From assembly GCA_002701395.1 (NCBI GenBank), contig NZVC01000021.1:1-59074 (forward strand): a DNA stretch of 59,074 nucleotides, given 5' to 3'. The position numbers and the translations under genes were made by a program. The DNA comes from Maritimibacter sp. GTDB taxonomy: Bacteria; Pseudomonadota; Alphaproteobacteria; Rhodobacterales; Rhodobacteraceae. Every line of letters begins with the position of its first letter. Position 1 is the stretch's first letter. Shown here in pieces: positions 25,324 to 33,779 of the stretch. The notes under the pieces are model-generated. The model was not told where the DNA came from. It worked only from the letters and a program-made list of their open reading frames with translations, and ran no database searches.

Positions 25324-26892
25324 ATGTACGACTTCCTTATCGTCGGCGCCGGGGCAGCGGGGGCGGCGATGGCCGCTCGTCTGACGGATGGCACCGACAA
25401 GACCGTCCTGCTGCTGGAAAGCGGGCCCGACTATCTCAGCGCGGACCAGCCGGGCGAGATGGCCAGCCCCAACCCGTTCAACCTGCTGCTGCCGCGCCGC
25501 TTTCAGGAACAGTACATGTATCCCGACCTGATGGCCCGGCGCACCGCGCGGCAAGAGCATCGGATCTACTGGCGCGGAAAGGGCGTCGGCGGCTCGACCG
25601 CGGTGAATGGCCAGATCGCGATCCGTGGCCTGCTGCACGCGTTCGACCGCTGGGAAAGCGACGCGGGCTGCACCGGATGGGGCCGCGAGGGCGTGCTGCC
25701 GTTCTTCAACCTGCTGGAAGACGACCCCCTGGAGGCGCCCTATCACGGACAGGGCGGCCCGATCCCGATCTTCCGGATGCCGCAGGACAACTGGGGCGCC
25801 GTCGACCGCGCCCTGCGCGATGCCGCGCTAGAGGCCGGGCATCCGTGGAACGACGATCTGAACGCGCCCGACACCGAGGGCGTATCGTGCTATCCGATCA
25901 ACAACCGTGACGGGCGGCGGGTGTCGACCAACGACTCGTATCTCGAAACCGCGCGGCGGCGGAACAACTTCTCGATCCGCTGCGGCGTGACGGTGGACCG
26001 CGTGCTGCTGGACGGCCGCCGCGCCACCGGCGTGCGCGCCATCGTCAACGGCGAACGGCAAGAGTTCCACGCCGACACCGTCATCCTGTCCGCCGGGTCG
26101 ATCCACACGCCGCCGATCCTGCAGCGCAGCGGCATCGGACGCCCCGAGACGCTGAAGGCGTACGGCATCGCGCCCGTCGCCGACCTGCCGGTGGGCGAGG
26201 ATTTCTTCGACCACCCGTTCTGCCGCTTCGAGCTGAAGCTGAAGGACGAACACCGCGCCCGTGACGTGAACGCGCGCCACACCAACGCCTGCGTGCGGAT
26301 GAGCACCGGGGTCGAGGGCGCGCAGGCCGATGATATCCTGTACGTCGCCATGAACCACGGCGGCGTGGGCGTCGAAAGCGACAGCGACAGCGCCCAGTTC
26401 GGCGCCGCGATGGTGAACAACATCCTGATGGACTGTACCAGCCGCGGCTCGGTCACGCTGTCCTCGGCCGATCCCTTCATGCAGCCGGTCGTCGAAGAGA
26501 ACATGCTGGACGACGAGACCGACCGCGCCCAGTTCCGCGCCGGGTATCGTCACCTTGGATCGCTGGTGGCGCTGGACCCGATCCAGTCGATCTGCGACGA
26601 CGTCACGCTGGGCGACAGCGACCTGCCCTTGGGCTGGCTAGACGACGCGTCCGAAGACGAGTTGGACGACTTCCTGCTGGAACAAAGCTCGGACGCGCAG
26701 CACGGCATCGGCGGCTGCCGGATGTCGGGCAATGGGTCCGGTGTGGTGGACCCGTTCTGCCGGGTCGAGGGGTTTCAGGGGCTGCGCGTGGTCGACGCCT
26801 CGATCATGCCGCTTGACTGTCAGGCCAACACCAACCTGACTTCGATCATGATCGGCGAGAAGATGGCCCGCGCCATTCTCGACGGCCACTGA
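25324..26892 (+). CDS. GMC-family FAD oxidoreductase (alcohol/choline dehydrogenase-like)
   Basis: A 522-residue flavoenzyme that oxidises a primary or secondary alcohol. The N-terminal FAD motif is GAGAAGAAMAARL, the GMC signatures are GVGGSTAVNGQIAIRG and GSIHTPPILQRSGIG, and the active-site His is in AQHGIGGCRMSG near residue 460. The C-terminal VVDASIMPLDCQANTNLTSIMIGEKMA is also typical. It is followed after 25 bp by a RidA-family gene. The upstream motif shared with the IclR locus suggests that it supplies an aldehyde or ketone to the same pathway as the aldehyde dehydrogenase on the opposite strand. Confidence 0.9.
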   Translation: MYDFLIVGAGAAGAAMAARLTDGTDKTVLLLESGPDYLSADQPGEMASPNPFNLLLPRRFQEQYMYPDLMARRTARQEHRIYWRGKGVGGSTAVNGQIAIRGLLHAFDRWESDAGCTGWGREGVLPFFNLLEDDPLEAPYHGQGGPIPIFRMPQDNWGAVDRALRDAALEAGHPWNDDLNAPDTEGVSCYPINNRDGRRVSTNDSYLETARRRNNFSIRCGVTVDRVLLDGRRATGVRAIVNGERQEFHADTVILSAGSIHTPPILQRSGIGRPETLKAYGIAPVADLPVGEDFFDHPFCRFELKLKDEHRARDVNARHTNACVRMSTGVEGAQADDILYVAMNHGGVGVESDSDSAQFGAAMVNNILMDCTSRGSVTLSSADPFMQPVVEENMLDDETDRAQFRAGYRHLGSLVALDPIQSICDDVTLGDSDLPLGWLDDASEDELDDFLLEQSSDAQHGIGGCRMSGNGSGVVDPFCRVEGFQGLRVVDASIMPLDCQANTNLTSIMIGEKMARAILDGH

Positions 26893-26917
26893 CGACAAGA
26901 CACGAAGGACAATCGCA

Positions 26918-27376
26918 ATGGACGCCTACGAACGGCTGAAGGCGGCGGGGATCGAGCTTCCCCCCGCGCCGAACCCCGCCGGGACCTATGTCCCCGGCAA
27001 GATCATCGACAGCTTCATGTACCTGTCCGGTCAGGGCCCGCGTAGGCCCGACGGCACGTTTCACGAAGGCAAGGTCGGCGGCGAGGTCACGCTTGAGGAG
27101 GCCAAGCGCCACGCGCGCGAGGTCGGCATTCAATTGCTGGGCGTCGCACACATGCTGGCGGGCGACCTGAACAAGCTGGAAGCGGTGAAGGTGCTGGGCA
27201 TGGTCAACGCCGTGCCAGAGTTCCGCGACCACCCAAAGGTGATCAACGGCTGTTCCGACCTGTTCATCGAGATCCTCGGCGAGCGCGGCAAGCACGCGCG
27301 GTCCGCCGTCGGCATGGGATCATTGCCGAACTACATGACCGTCGAGGTCGAGGTCATCTTCAAGATCCACTCGTAA
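26918..27376 (+). CDS. RidA (YjgF/YER057c/UK114)-family protein
   Basis: A 152-residue cytoplasmic RidA-like protein. Family members hydrolyse reactive enamine/imine intermediates, often those released by PLP-dependent serine/threonine dehydratases, to the 2-oxoacid and ammonia. The fold regions are visible (GTYVPGKIIDSFMYLSGQGPRRPDGT; the C-terminal SAVGMGSLPNYMTVEVEVIFKI). The conserved C-terminal Arg that binds the substrate carboxylate in archetypal RidA is in HARSAVGM, so activity is plausible. Its pairing with the PLP ammonia-lyase at 33780-34721 through the shared regulatory motif fits this role. Confidence 0.85.
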   Translation: MDAYERLKAAGIELPPAPNPAGTYVPGKIIDSFMYLSGQGPRRPDGTFHEGKVGGEVTLEEAKRHAREVGIQLLGVAHMLAGDLNKLEAVKVLGMVNAVPEFRDHPKVINGCSDLFIEILGERGKHARSAVGMGSLPNYMTVEVEVIFKIHS

Positions 27377-27384
27377 CGCATTGC

Positions 27385-27408
27385 CCCGGCGCGGTTTTCC
27401 ACGCCGGG
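27385..27408. terminator. Bidirectional hairpin between convergent genes
   Basis: A perfect 7-bp stem CCCGGCG/CGCCGGG with a 10-base loop, sitting between the RidA stop and the aldehyde dehydrogenase stop. T-rich or A-rich tracts are weak on both sides. Confidence 0.5.
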
Positions 27409-27418
27409 ACTTTCCGGT

Positions 27419-28939
27419 TCAGACCGCGATGTCGACGACCATCGTCTTCAGATCGCAAATCTCCATCAGGGTGTGCCGACCGCCGGTCCGGCCCAGCCCG
27501 CTTTGCGTGCCCGACGCGCCGCCAGCGGGCACGTGCGGCTCCCAATAGCTGCTCATCTCGTTGATGTTGACGATCCCCGCCTGCAGCTTCTCGGTGAACC
27601 GATAGGCCGCTGCCAGCGACCGCGTGAACACCGCCGCCGACAGGCCATAGGGGCTGGAGGCAGCAAGGCGGAACGCCTCGGCCTCGTCGGCGAAGGTCAG
27701 GACGGGCACGACGGGGCCGAAGCTTTCCTCGCGGTTCAGCAGGCTGTCCGCGTCCAGCCCGGTCACGACGGTCGGCTCGAAATACAGGTTGGTGGGCAGT
27801 CCCTTGGCCGGACCGCCCCCCGCCAGCACCTTGGCGCCACGCGCGCGGGCGTCGTCCATGTGCGACTGCATCTTGTCCAGAGCGGCGGCGTTGTTCAGCG
27901 GACCCATCGTCGTGCCCGTCTCTAGCGGGTGGCCAAGGCGCACGTCGCCTGCCGCCTGAACCAGAAGCGCGACGAAACGGTCGAGCAGGCTTTCATGGAC
28001 CAGCACCCGTTCGGTCGCCGTGCAGATCTGCCCCGCGTTCCCGAAGGCCCCGGCGGCGACGCGCTTTGCCGCCAGTTCGACGTCGGCGTCTTCCAGCACG
28101 ATGGTCGGGCCGTTGCCGCCCAGTTCCAGCAGCAACGGCTTGCCCGCCCCGCGCCGGGCGATGGTCATGCCGGTGGCGGTCGAGCCGGTGAAGCCGATGG
28201 CGTGGACGCCCGGATGCACCACCGTGGCGTCGCCCACCTCGGCCCCGTCGCCGGTCACGAGGTTCAGCGCGCCAGCGGGCAGCCCCGCCTCGACCAGCAC
28301 GCGGACCAGTTCATAGGCCACGAGCGAGGTCGAGGGCGCCGGAACCCAGACCACCGCGTTGCCGGTCGCCAGCGCCGGGCCGAGGTAGTACAGGCACGGC
28401 AGCGCCAGCGGGAAGTTCCACGGGGTGATGATCCCGAACACGCCTTTCGGCTGCAGGAAACTGTGCGCCCGCTTCGTCGGATCGGCCAGCGGGATCACCC
28501 CGGTTTCCAGCCACTTGATCTGCTCGGCCGCGTTGCGGAACCCCAGCGCGGCGGCGCCCAGTTCGCCCTTCGCCTCGGCCAGCGGCTTGCCCTGTTCAAG
28601 GCTCAGAAGCGGCGCGATCTCGTCGGCGGCGGCGTCGATGGCGGCGGCCATGTCCATGCACAGGGCCGCGCGGGCGAAGGGGCCCATCTCGACCAGTCCG
28701 GCGCGCGCGGCCTCGGCGGCGGCCACCGCGCGGTCCACGTCGTCAGCGGTGCCCAGCGGGACATGGCCCAGCGGTTCGCCGGTGGCAGGGCTGTCGATGC
28801 GCAGAAAGCGCCCCGCGCCGTCCTGCCACTGGCCGCCGATCAGGTGACGCGCGGCAATGCCATCGCCGGTGGGTGCGGCGTCGATCGCGATGCCGCGCAG
28901 GTGCGGGCCGTCCGCCCGCGTCGAGAACTGGACCGTCAC
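27419..28939 (-). CDS. NAD(P)-dependent aldehyde dehydrogenase
   Basis: A 506-residue enzyme of the ALDH superfamily that oxidises an aldehyde to the acid. Visible motifs are the cofactor-site PWNFPLALP, GFTGSTATG, the general-base Glu in LLLELGGNGP and the catalytic Cys in FGNAGQICTATERV. It most resembles the succinate-semialdehyde/benzaldehyde dehydrogenase group, but the substrate is not fixed by sequence. The start is taken as GTG at 28939 with AGGAG seven bases before it; no in-frame ATG gives a full N-terminus. It is the last gene of the minus-strand operon that begins with the PLP lyase, 44 bp after the permease. Confidence 0.9.
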   Translation of the reverse strand: MTVQFSTRADGPHLRGIAIDAAPTGDGIAARHLIGGQWQDGAGRFLRIDSPATGEPLGHVPLGTADDVDRAVAAAEAARAGLVEMGPFARAALCMDMAAAIDAAADEIAPLLSLEQGKPLAEAKGELGAAALGFRNAAEQIKWLETGVIPLADPTKRAHSFLQPKGVFGIITPWNFPLALPCLYYLGPALATGNAVVWVPAPSTSLVAYELVRVLVEAGLPAGALNLVTGDGAEVGDATVVHPGVHAIGFTGSTATGMTIARRGAGKPLLLELGGNGPTIVLEDADVELAAKRVAAGAFGNAGQICTATERVLVHESLLDRFVALLVQAAGDVRLGHPLETGTTMGPLNNAAALDKMQSHMDDARARGAKVLAGGGPAKGLPTNLYFEPTVVTGLDADSLLNREESFGPVVPVLTFADEAEAFRLAASSPYGLSAAVFTRSLAAAYRFTEKLQAGIVNINEMSSYWEPHVPAGGASGTQSGLGRTGGRHTLMEICDLKTMVVDIAV

Positions 28940-28983
28940 GGGTCTCTCCTTCGTCGTATGTCTTTCGGGGGTCCGGCGGCGCG

Positions 28984-29955
28984 TTACGCCGCCCGTGCCA
29001 GCCGTGTCTTGGCCAGCGTCATGCCGCTGTCGGCCAGCAGCGCGACCATGATGATGGCGCCCTTGTACAGTTCCAGGCTGGACGGGTCGGTGCCGAAGAT
29101 CCGCAGCGCCGTGGTCAGCAGGCTGACGATCAGCGCGCCGACGATGGTGCCCCAGACCGTGCCGCGCCCGCCGAAGATCGACGTGCCGCCCAGAACCGCC
29201 GCCGCGATGGCGTCCAGCAGAAGCGTGGTGCCGCCGAGGTTCGGCGTCACGATCGGCACGCGGGCGACCATGACCAGCGCGCACAGGAACACGAACACGC
29301 CCGACGCGGTGTAGACCAGCACCGTGTGCCGCGCGATGGGGATGCCCGCCAGTTCGGACGCGGCGGCGTCGGACCCCAGCGCGTAGGTGCGCAGCCCGAA
29401 CCGCGTGCGCCGCAGCAGGAACGCCGCCCCCGCCACGATCAGCGCGGTCAGGAAGATGATGTTCGGCAGGCCCAGCGTGCGGGTGACGCCGATGAATTGC
29501 AGGACCGGCTCGCGCAGGATCAGCACCCCGGACGAGGCGACGGCCAGCGTCGCGCCCTGCAAGGCCACCATCGCCGCCAGCGTGGTCACGAAAGGCGGGA
29601 TCTTGAGATAGGCGATCACCGCGCCGTTCAGCGCGCCAATCGCCGTCATCGCCACCAGCCCGGCCAGCAGCGCCAGCCCCAGCGGCACGCCCGCCGCCTT
29701 GAGCGAGGCCATCAGCACGGCGCAGAACGCCACGCCGACGCCGGTCGACAGGTCGATCCCGGCGGTGATCAGCACGATCATCGCCCCCAGCGCCAGCACC
29801 GCGATGGGTGTCGCCTGACTGACGATGTTGATCAGGCTTTGCCCCGAGATCACGCGGGGGTCCAGGATTGCGAACACCACCAGCAGAACGGCCAGCAGGA
29901 TCAGCGGCGACAGGTCCAGCAGGCGGCGGACCAGATGTGCGCGGTCATGGGTCAT
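28984..29955 (-). CDS. Ribose-type (CUT2) ABC transporter permease
   Basis: A 323-residue inner-membrane permease of the RbsC/AraH family with about 8-10 hydrophobic segments. Characteristic segments are ALGAMIVLITAGIDLSTGVGVAFCAVLMA near residues 55-85 and LGGTSIFGGRGTVWGTIVGALIV near 255-280. It lies 12 bp after the permease-ATPase fusion gene, so the transporter would combine one stand-alone permease with one permease fused to the ATPase. Confidence 0.9.
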   Translation of the reverse strand: MTHDRAHLVRRLLDLSPLILLAVLLVVFAILDPRVISGQSLINIVSQATPIAVLALGAMIVLITAGIDLSTGVGVAFCAVLMASLKAAGVPLGLALLAGLVAMTAIGALNGAVIAYLKIPPFVTTLAAMVALQGATLAVASSGVLILREPVLQFIGVTRTLGLPNIIFLTALIVAGAAFLLRRTRFGLRTYALGSDAAASELAGIPIARHTVLVYTASGVFVFLCALVMVARVPIVTPNLGGTTLLLDAIAAAVLGGTSIFGGRGTVWGTIVGALIVSLLTTALRIFGTDPSSLELYKGAIIMVALLADSGMTLAKTRLARAA

Positions 29956-29967
29956 GTCGGTCGCTCC

Positions 29968-32481
29968 TTACTCGGCCGCGTGGCGGGTGGTCTTGGCATC
30001 GCCAAGCGCCAGCCGCATCACGTCTTCTTCCGTGGCCCCGCGCGGCAGTTCGCCGACGGCATGGCCTTCGCACATCACCACGATCCGGTCCGCGACGCCC
30101 AACACCTCTGGCAGTTCGCTGGACACCATGATGATCGCCGCGCCGTCCTTCTTGAGGTCGGCGAACAGGCGGTGCAGTTCCGATTTCGCGCCGACGTCGA
30201 CGCCGCGCGTCGGTTCGTCCAGCAGGATCACGCGCGGCTTGGTGGCCAGCCACTTGCCGATCACGACCTTCTGCTGATTGCCGCCCGACAGCTCGCCCGT
30301 GCGCTTTTCGGGCTGTGCCGGACGCACGCCCAGTGACTGGATCAGGTCCCGCGCAAGACGGCCGATGGCGCGCCACGACAGGATGCCGCCGGTCGTGTTC
30401 CCGCGCAGCCACGCGAGCGAAAGGTTGTCGCGCACCGTCATGGTGCCGACGAAACCTTCAAGGTGCCGGTCTTCGGGGATGTAGACGACGCCGTTGCGGT
30501 TCGCCTCTTTGATGTCGCCGCCCGACTGGGGTTTGCCGAACACCTCGATCGACCCGGCTTCAAGCGAGGACAGCCCCGCGATCAGTCGCAGAACCTCGCT
30601 GCGGCCGGAACTCATCAACCCCGCCAGCGCAAGGACCTCGCCCTGCCGCACATGCAGGCTGGCCTCTTTCAGCAGCTTGCCGTCGGAAATGCCATCAACC
30701 TTGACCGCGACCTCTCCCGCAGGTGCCTGAAGCCACGGGAAGATCTCGCCCACATCGCGGCCGACCATCATCGAAACGATCTCGGACTCGGTCGTCTCGG
30801 ATGTCTCGCGCGTGCCGATGTAGCGGCCATCGCGCATGACGACGACGCGGTCGCACTGGCTGAAGATCTCTTCCATCTTGTGGCTGATATAAAGGATGCC
30901 CGCGCCGCGCGCCTTCAGCTTGGCGATCACCTCGTACAGGCGGTCGCGTTCGCGGTTCGACAGGGCCGAGGTCGGTTCGTCCATCACGAACAGCCACGCG
31001 TCGGACAGGACGGCGCGGGCGATCTCGACCATCTGCTGGCGCCCGACGGTCAGGCTTTGCAGTTCGGCGGTGACGTCGATGTCCAGTTCCAGCTCGGCCA
31101 TGATGCGTTCCGCCTCGGCCTTCATGCGGCGGCGGTCCAGCATCCCTGCCCCGGTGCGCGGCTCGCGGCCCAGAAACAGGTTTTCCAGCACCGTCAGATC
31201 GGGCGCGAGGCTGAAATGCTGGTGGATCACGGCAATGCCCTTGGCGTCGTTCGCGCCCTGAAAGCGCACCGGCTGGCCATCCAGCACGATCTCGCCCTCG
31301 TCCGGGCGGTAGATGCCGCTGATGCATTTCACCAGCGTGGACTTGCCCGCCCCGTTCTCGCCCGCAAGCGCCACGACCTCGCCCGCGCGGATCGCGAAGC
31401 TGACGCCGTCCAGCGCCTTCACGCCGGGAAACTCCTTGCCCAGCCCGCGCAGTTCAAGGCTATGCCCCTCGACATGGCCGTGGGCGGCGTCCTCCGACGC
31501 CTCGGCCGCCGGGCCGATCTTGCGGCGGCGTTTCTTCAGCAGGGCCGTCACGGTTTCCGGCTGGCTGAGCAGCACCGCGATCAGCACGAGGAAGGCGGTG
31601 ACGAAATAGATGATGGTCTGCGGCACCTGCAGGAAGGACAGGCCGGTGTTGATGACGCCCAACAGCAGCGCCCCGATGGCGGTGCCCCAGATCGAGCCCT
31701 CGCCCCCCGACAGCTTGGTGCCGCCGATGATCGCGGCGGTGATGGCGGTGAATTCCAGCCCGGTGCCCGCCAGCGGCTGGGCAGAGCCAAGCCGCCCGAT
31801 GGTCAGAACCGCACCGACACCCGCCGTCAGGCCAAGGATGACATAGGCCGACACGCGGACTTTCTGCACCGGCACCATCGACGCCCGCGCCGCCGAGGCC
31901 GAGCCGCCGGTCGCGTAGATCCAGCGCCCGTAGGTGGTGCGCGTCAGCACGAACCACCACGCCACCAGCGCGATGCCCGCGATCACCACCGACACCGGGA
32001 TCACGCCCAACGTCTCGCGCCCCGCGAAGACCAGTACCGGGTCGTTGATCGGGATCGACGACGCGCCCGACAGGTTCAGCGAAAAGCCCCGCGCGAAGGC
32101 CATCGTCGCCAGCGTCGCGATGAAGGGCGAGATACCCGAGAATCCGATCAGCAGGCCGTTCAGCAGCCCCATCGCGGCCCCCGCGCCAAGCGCGGCCATA
32201 ATCGTCAGGGCGGCGGATCCGGTGGCCTGAAACACCAGCCCGCCGCAGATGCCCGCGAAGGCCAGCGTCGAGCCAACCGAGATGTCGATGCCCTTGGTCA
32301 GGATCACCGTGGTCATGGCGAAGGCGATCAGCGCCGTGACCGCGCTTTGCTGCAGGATCGACACGATGTTGCCGGTCGACAGGAACCGCGCGTCAACCGC
32401 GCCGAACACGGCGACGGCAACGATCAGCACGACGATCAGGATCGGTTCGTTGCGGCGAAAAAGCGAAGAAAGGTCGGGCAT
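29968..32481 (-). CDS. Fused CUT2 permease and double-ABC ATPase (RbsC-RbsA fusion)
   Basis: An 837-residue protein. Residues 1 to about 310 are an RbsC-type permease with a GIDISVGSTLAFAGICGG segment. A charged linker (about 315-340) leads into an RbsA-type tandem ATPase: first Walker A GENGAGKST at 374-382, signature LTVGRQQMVEIARA, and Walker B LFVMDEPTSALS; the second half has a degenerate Walker A (GLMSSGRSE, usual for RbsA), LSGGNQQKVVIGKWLA and VILLDEPTRGVDVG. In most bacteria these are two genes. No stop or frameshift lies at the junction. The ATG at 32481 matches family N-termini; a GTG at 32520 is an alternative. Confidence 0.9.
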   Translation of the reverse strand: MPDLSSLFRRNEPILIVVLIVAVAVFGAVDARFLSTGNIVSILQQSAVTALIAFAMTTVILTKGIDISVGSTLAFAGICGGLVFQATGSAALTIMAALGAGAAMGLLNGLLIGFSGISPFIATLATMAFARGFSLNLSGASSIPINDPVLVFAGRETLGVIPVSVVIAGIALVAWWFVLTRTTYGRWIYATGGSASAARASMVPVQKVRVSAYVILGLTAGVGAVLTIGRLGSAQPLAGTGLEFTAITAAIIGGTKLSGGEGSIWGTAIGALLLGVINTGLSFLQVPQTIIYFVTAFLVLIAVLLSQPETVTALLKKRRRKIGPAAEASEDAAHGHVEGHSLELRGLGKEFPGVKALDGVSFAIRAGEVVALAGENGAGKSTLVKCISGIYRPDEGEIVLDGQPVRFQGANDAKGIAVIHQHFSLAPDLTVLENLFLGREPRTGAGMLDRRRMKAEAERIMAELELDIDVTAELQSLTVGRQQMVEIARAVLSDAWLFVMDEPTSALSNRERDRLYEVIAKLKARGAGILYISHKMEEIFSQCDRVVVMRDGRYIGTRETSETTESEIVSMMVGRDVGEIFPWLQAPAGEVAVKVDGISDGKLLKEASLHVRQGEVLALAGLMSSGRSEVLRLIAGLSSLEAGSIEVFGKPQSGGDIKEANRNGVVYIPEDRHLEGFVGTMTVRDNLSLAWLRGNTTGGILSWRAIGRLARDLIQSLGVRPAQPEKRTGELSGGNQQKVVIGKWLATKPRVILLDEPTRGVDVGAKSELHRLFADLKKDGAAIIMVSSELPEVLGVADRIVVMCEGHAVGELPRGATEEDVMRLALGDAKTTRHAAE

Positions 32482-32532
32482 GGGCTGTGCCTGTCTTGCG
32501 TCCGAACCGCGCGGCGGCACGCGAACGGACGG

Positions 32533-32580
32533 AAAAACGGTTAGCGGGGCGCGCCGAGGGGAGAGGTTCGCGCACCCCGC
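32533..32580 (-). terminator. Hairpin plus U-tract between binding-protein and permease-ATPase genes
   Basis: Read on the minus strand, GCGGGG and GCGC pair with GCGCCCCGC across a 15-17 base loop with one bulge (32544-32580), then TAACCGTTTTT follows. It lies about 65 bases after the binding-protein stop and probably reduces transcription into the permease genes. Confidence 0.6.
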
Positions 32581-32644
32581 CGTTAGGCCGGCAAGCGGTC
32601 TGCCGCCCCGAAGACCGGGACGGCACCCTTACCGGCGAACGGGC

Positions 32645-33673
32645 TTATTCGCCCGCTGTCATCGCCTCGGTCGGCAGGTCCGGGCCCAGCTGTTCCGAGT
32701 AGGCCATCGCGGCTTCCTGCGCGGCGTCCGGCGTCAGGTAGTCGATGTCCAGACCGGCCTCGGCCAGCATCGCGGCGCTTTCGTCCGACGCGATGAAGTA
32801 GGTCGGCATGAACAGGTCCAGCGGCATCTCTTCGCCCTTGGCAAGGCGGGCGGCCACGGCGATGTTCCAGTAGCCGACACGGTAGGCGCCGGTCAGCACG
32901 TCGATGACCATCTTGCCGCTCTCCAGCAGCTCGACCATCTCGGCGTCGCCGTCATGGCCACCGTACAGCAGGTCCGCGCCCATCGCGGTCGCGACGGATT
33001 CCGCGCCAAGGCACATCGAGTCCGAGATGCAGGCGATGCCGCCCAGATCCGGGTTCGCGGTCAGCCACGTCTGCGCGGCGTTGGCGGCGGTGGCGGCGTC
33101 CCAGTTGGTGGGCTCGATACCGACCAGTTCGATGCCGGGGAATTCTTCGGCCAGCGTCTCGGTGAAGCCCACCTCGCGGGTGTCGGACACGAAGTTGCCG
33201 CGCGCGCCGACCAGCAGGGCGATCTTGCCCTCGCCGCCCATCGCGGTGGCCAGCGCCCGTGCGACCATCGACATGTTTTCATAGTCCGGGTACAGCGTGC
33301 CGTAGTTCTCGCCCGCTTCCACCTTGTTGCCCATCGTGATGACGGGGATGCCGGCCTCGGTCGCCTGCTGGATCACCGGGATGACGGCGTTCTTGTCCAG
33401 CGGGTCGATCAGGATCGCGTCGACGCCTTGGTTGATGAAGTTCTCGATGATGCCGACTTGATTTTCCAGGCTGCCTTCGGCGGACTGCCACGTTGCGTTC
33501 ACGCCGTATTCCTCGGCGGCGACGTCACCGGCTTCGCGCATCCGCACGAAGAACGAGTTCTGCAGGTCGATGGCGGCCAGACCGAGGGTCGGCATGTCAT
33601 CCTGGGCGAACGCCGGAAGCGCGGTCGACAGCGACAGCAGGGCGGCAGCGGCAAGGGGGAGTGTCTTGGACAT
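32645..33673 (-). CDS. Sugar-binding-type periplasmic protein of the CUT2 transporter
   Basis: A 342-residue periplasmic binding protein (Peripla_BP_4, RbsB-like) with a signal peptide of about 24 residues ending AFAQ. The mature part shows the family pattern: LGLAAIDLQNSFFVRMREAGD, NQGVDAILIDPLDKNAVIPVIQQA, VGYWNIAVAARLAKG. It brings substrate to the two-permease transporter encoded downstream. The ATG at 33673 has AAGGAG upstream. CUT2 binders take sugars, polyols, autoinducers or other small polar molecules; the enzymes around it suggest a hydroxylated amino compound rather than a plain sugar, which is inference. Confidence 0.9.
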   Translation of the reverse strand: MSKTLPLAAAALLSLSTALPAFAQDDMPTLGLAAIDLQNSFFVRMREAGDVAAEEYGVNATWQSAEGSLENQVGIIENFINQGVDAILIDPLDKNAVIPVIQQATEAGIPVITMGNKVEAGENYGTLYPDYENMSMVARALATAMGGEGKIALLVGARGNFVSDTREVGFTETLAEEFPGIELVGIEPTNWDAATAANAAQTWLTANPDLGGIACISDSMCLGAESVATAMGADLLYGGHDGDAEMVELLESGKMVIDVLTGAYRVGYWNIAVAARLAKGEEMPLDLFMPTYFIASDESAAMLAEAGLDIDYLTPDAAQEAAMAYSEQLGPDLPTEAMTAGE

Positions 33674-33731
33674 CTGGGTAGCTCCTTGATGGTAAAAGAA
33701 AACGTGCAGTTCTCTGCATCTTGTTGTGGCG

Positions 33732-33753
33732 CGCCGTCCCGCGCGGGACGGCG
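33732..33753. terminator. Perfect 22-bp palindrome between PLP-lyase and binding-protein genes
   Basis: Arms CGCCGTCCCGC and GCGGGACGGCG are perfectly complementary with no loop bases between them, 26 bp after the PLP-lyase stop (minus strand). There is no U-tract; it could be a weak terminator, a processing site or a protein-binding site. Confidence 0.4.
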
Positions 33754-33779
33754 AAAGGGTCAATCGGGTGGTTGGGCGG

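Noticed and set aside
30463..32544. 693-codon plus-strand frame opposite the permease-ATPase fusion
   Set aside because: It has no recognisable domain, and Walker and signature motifs on the minus strand prove the coding strand.
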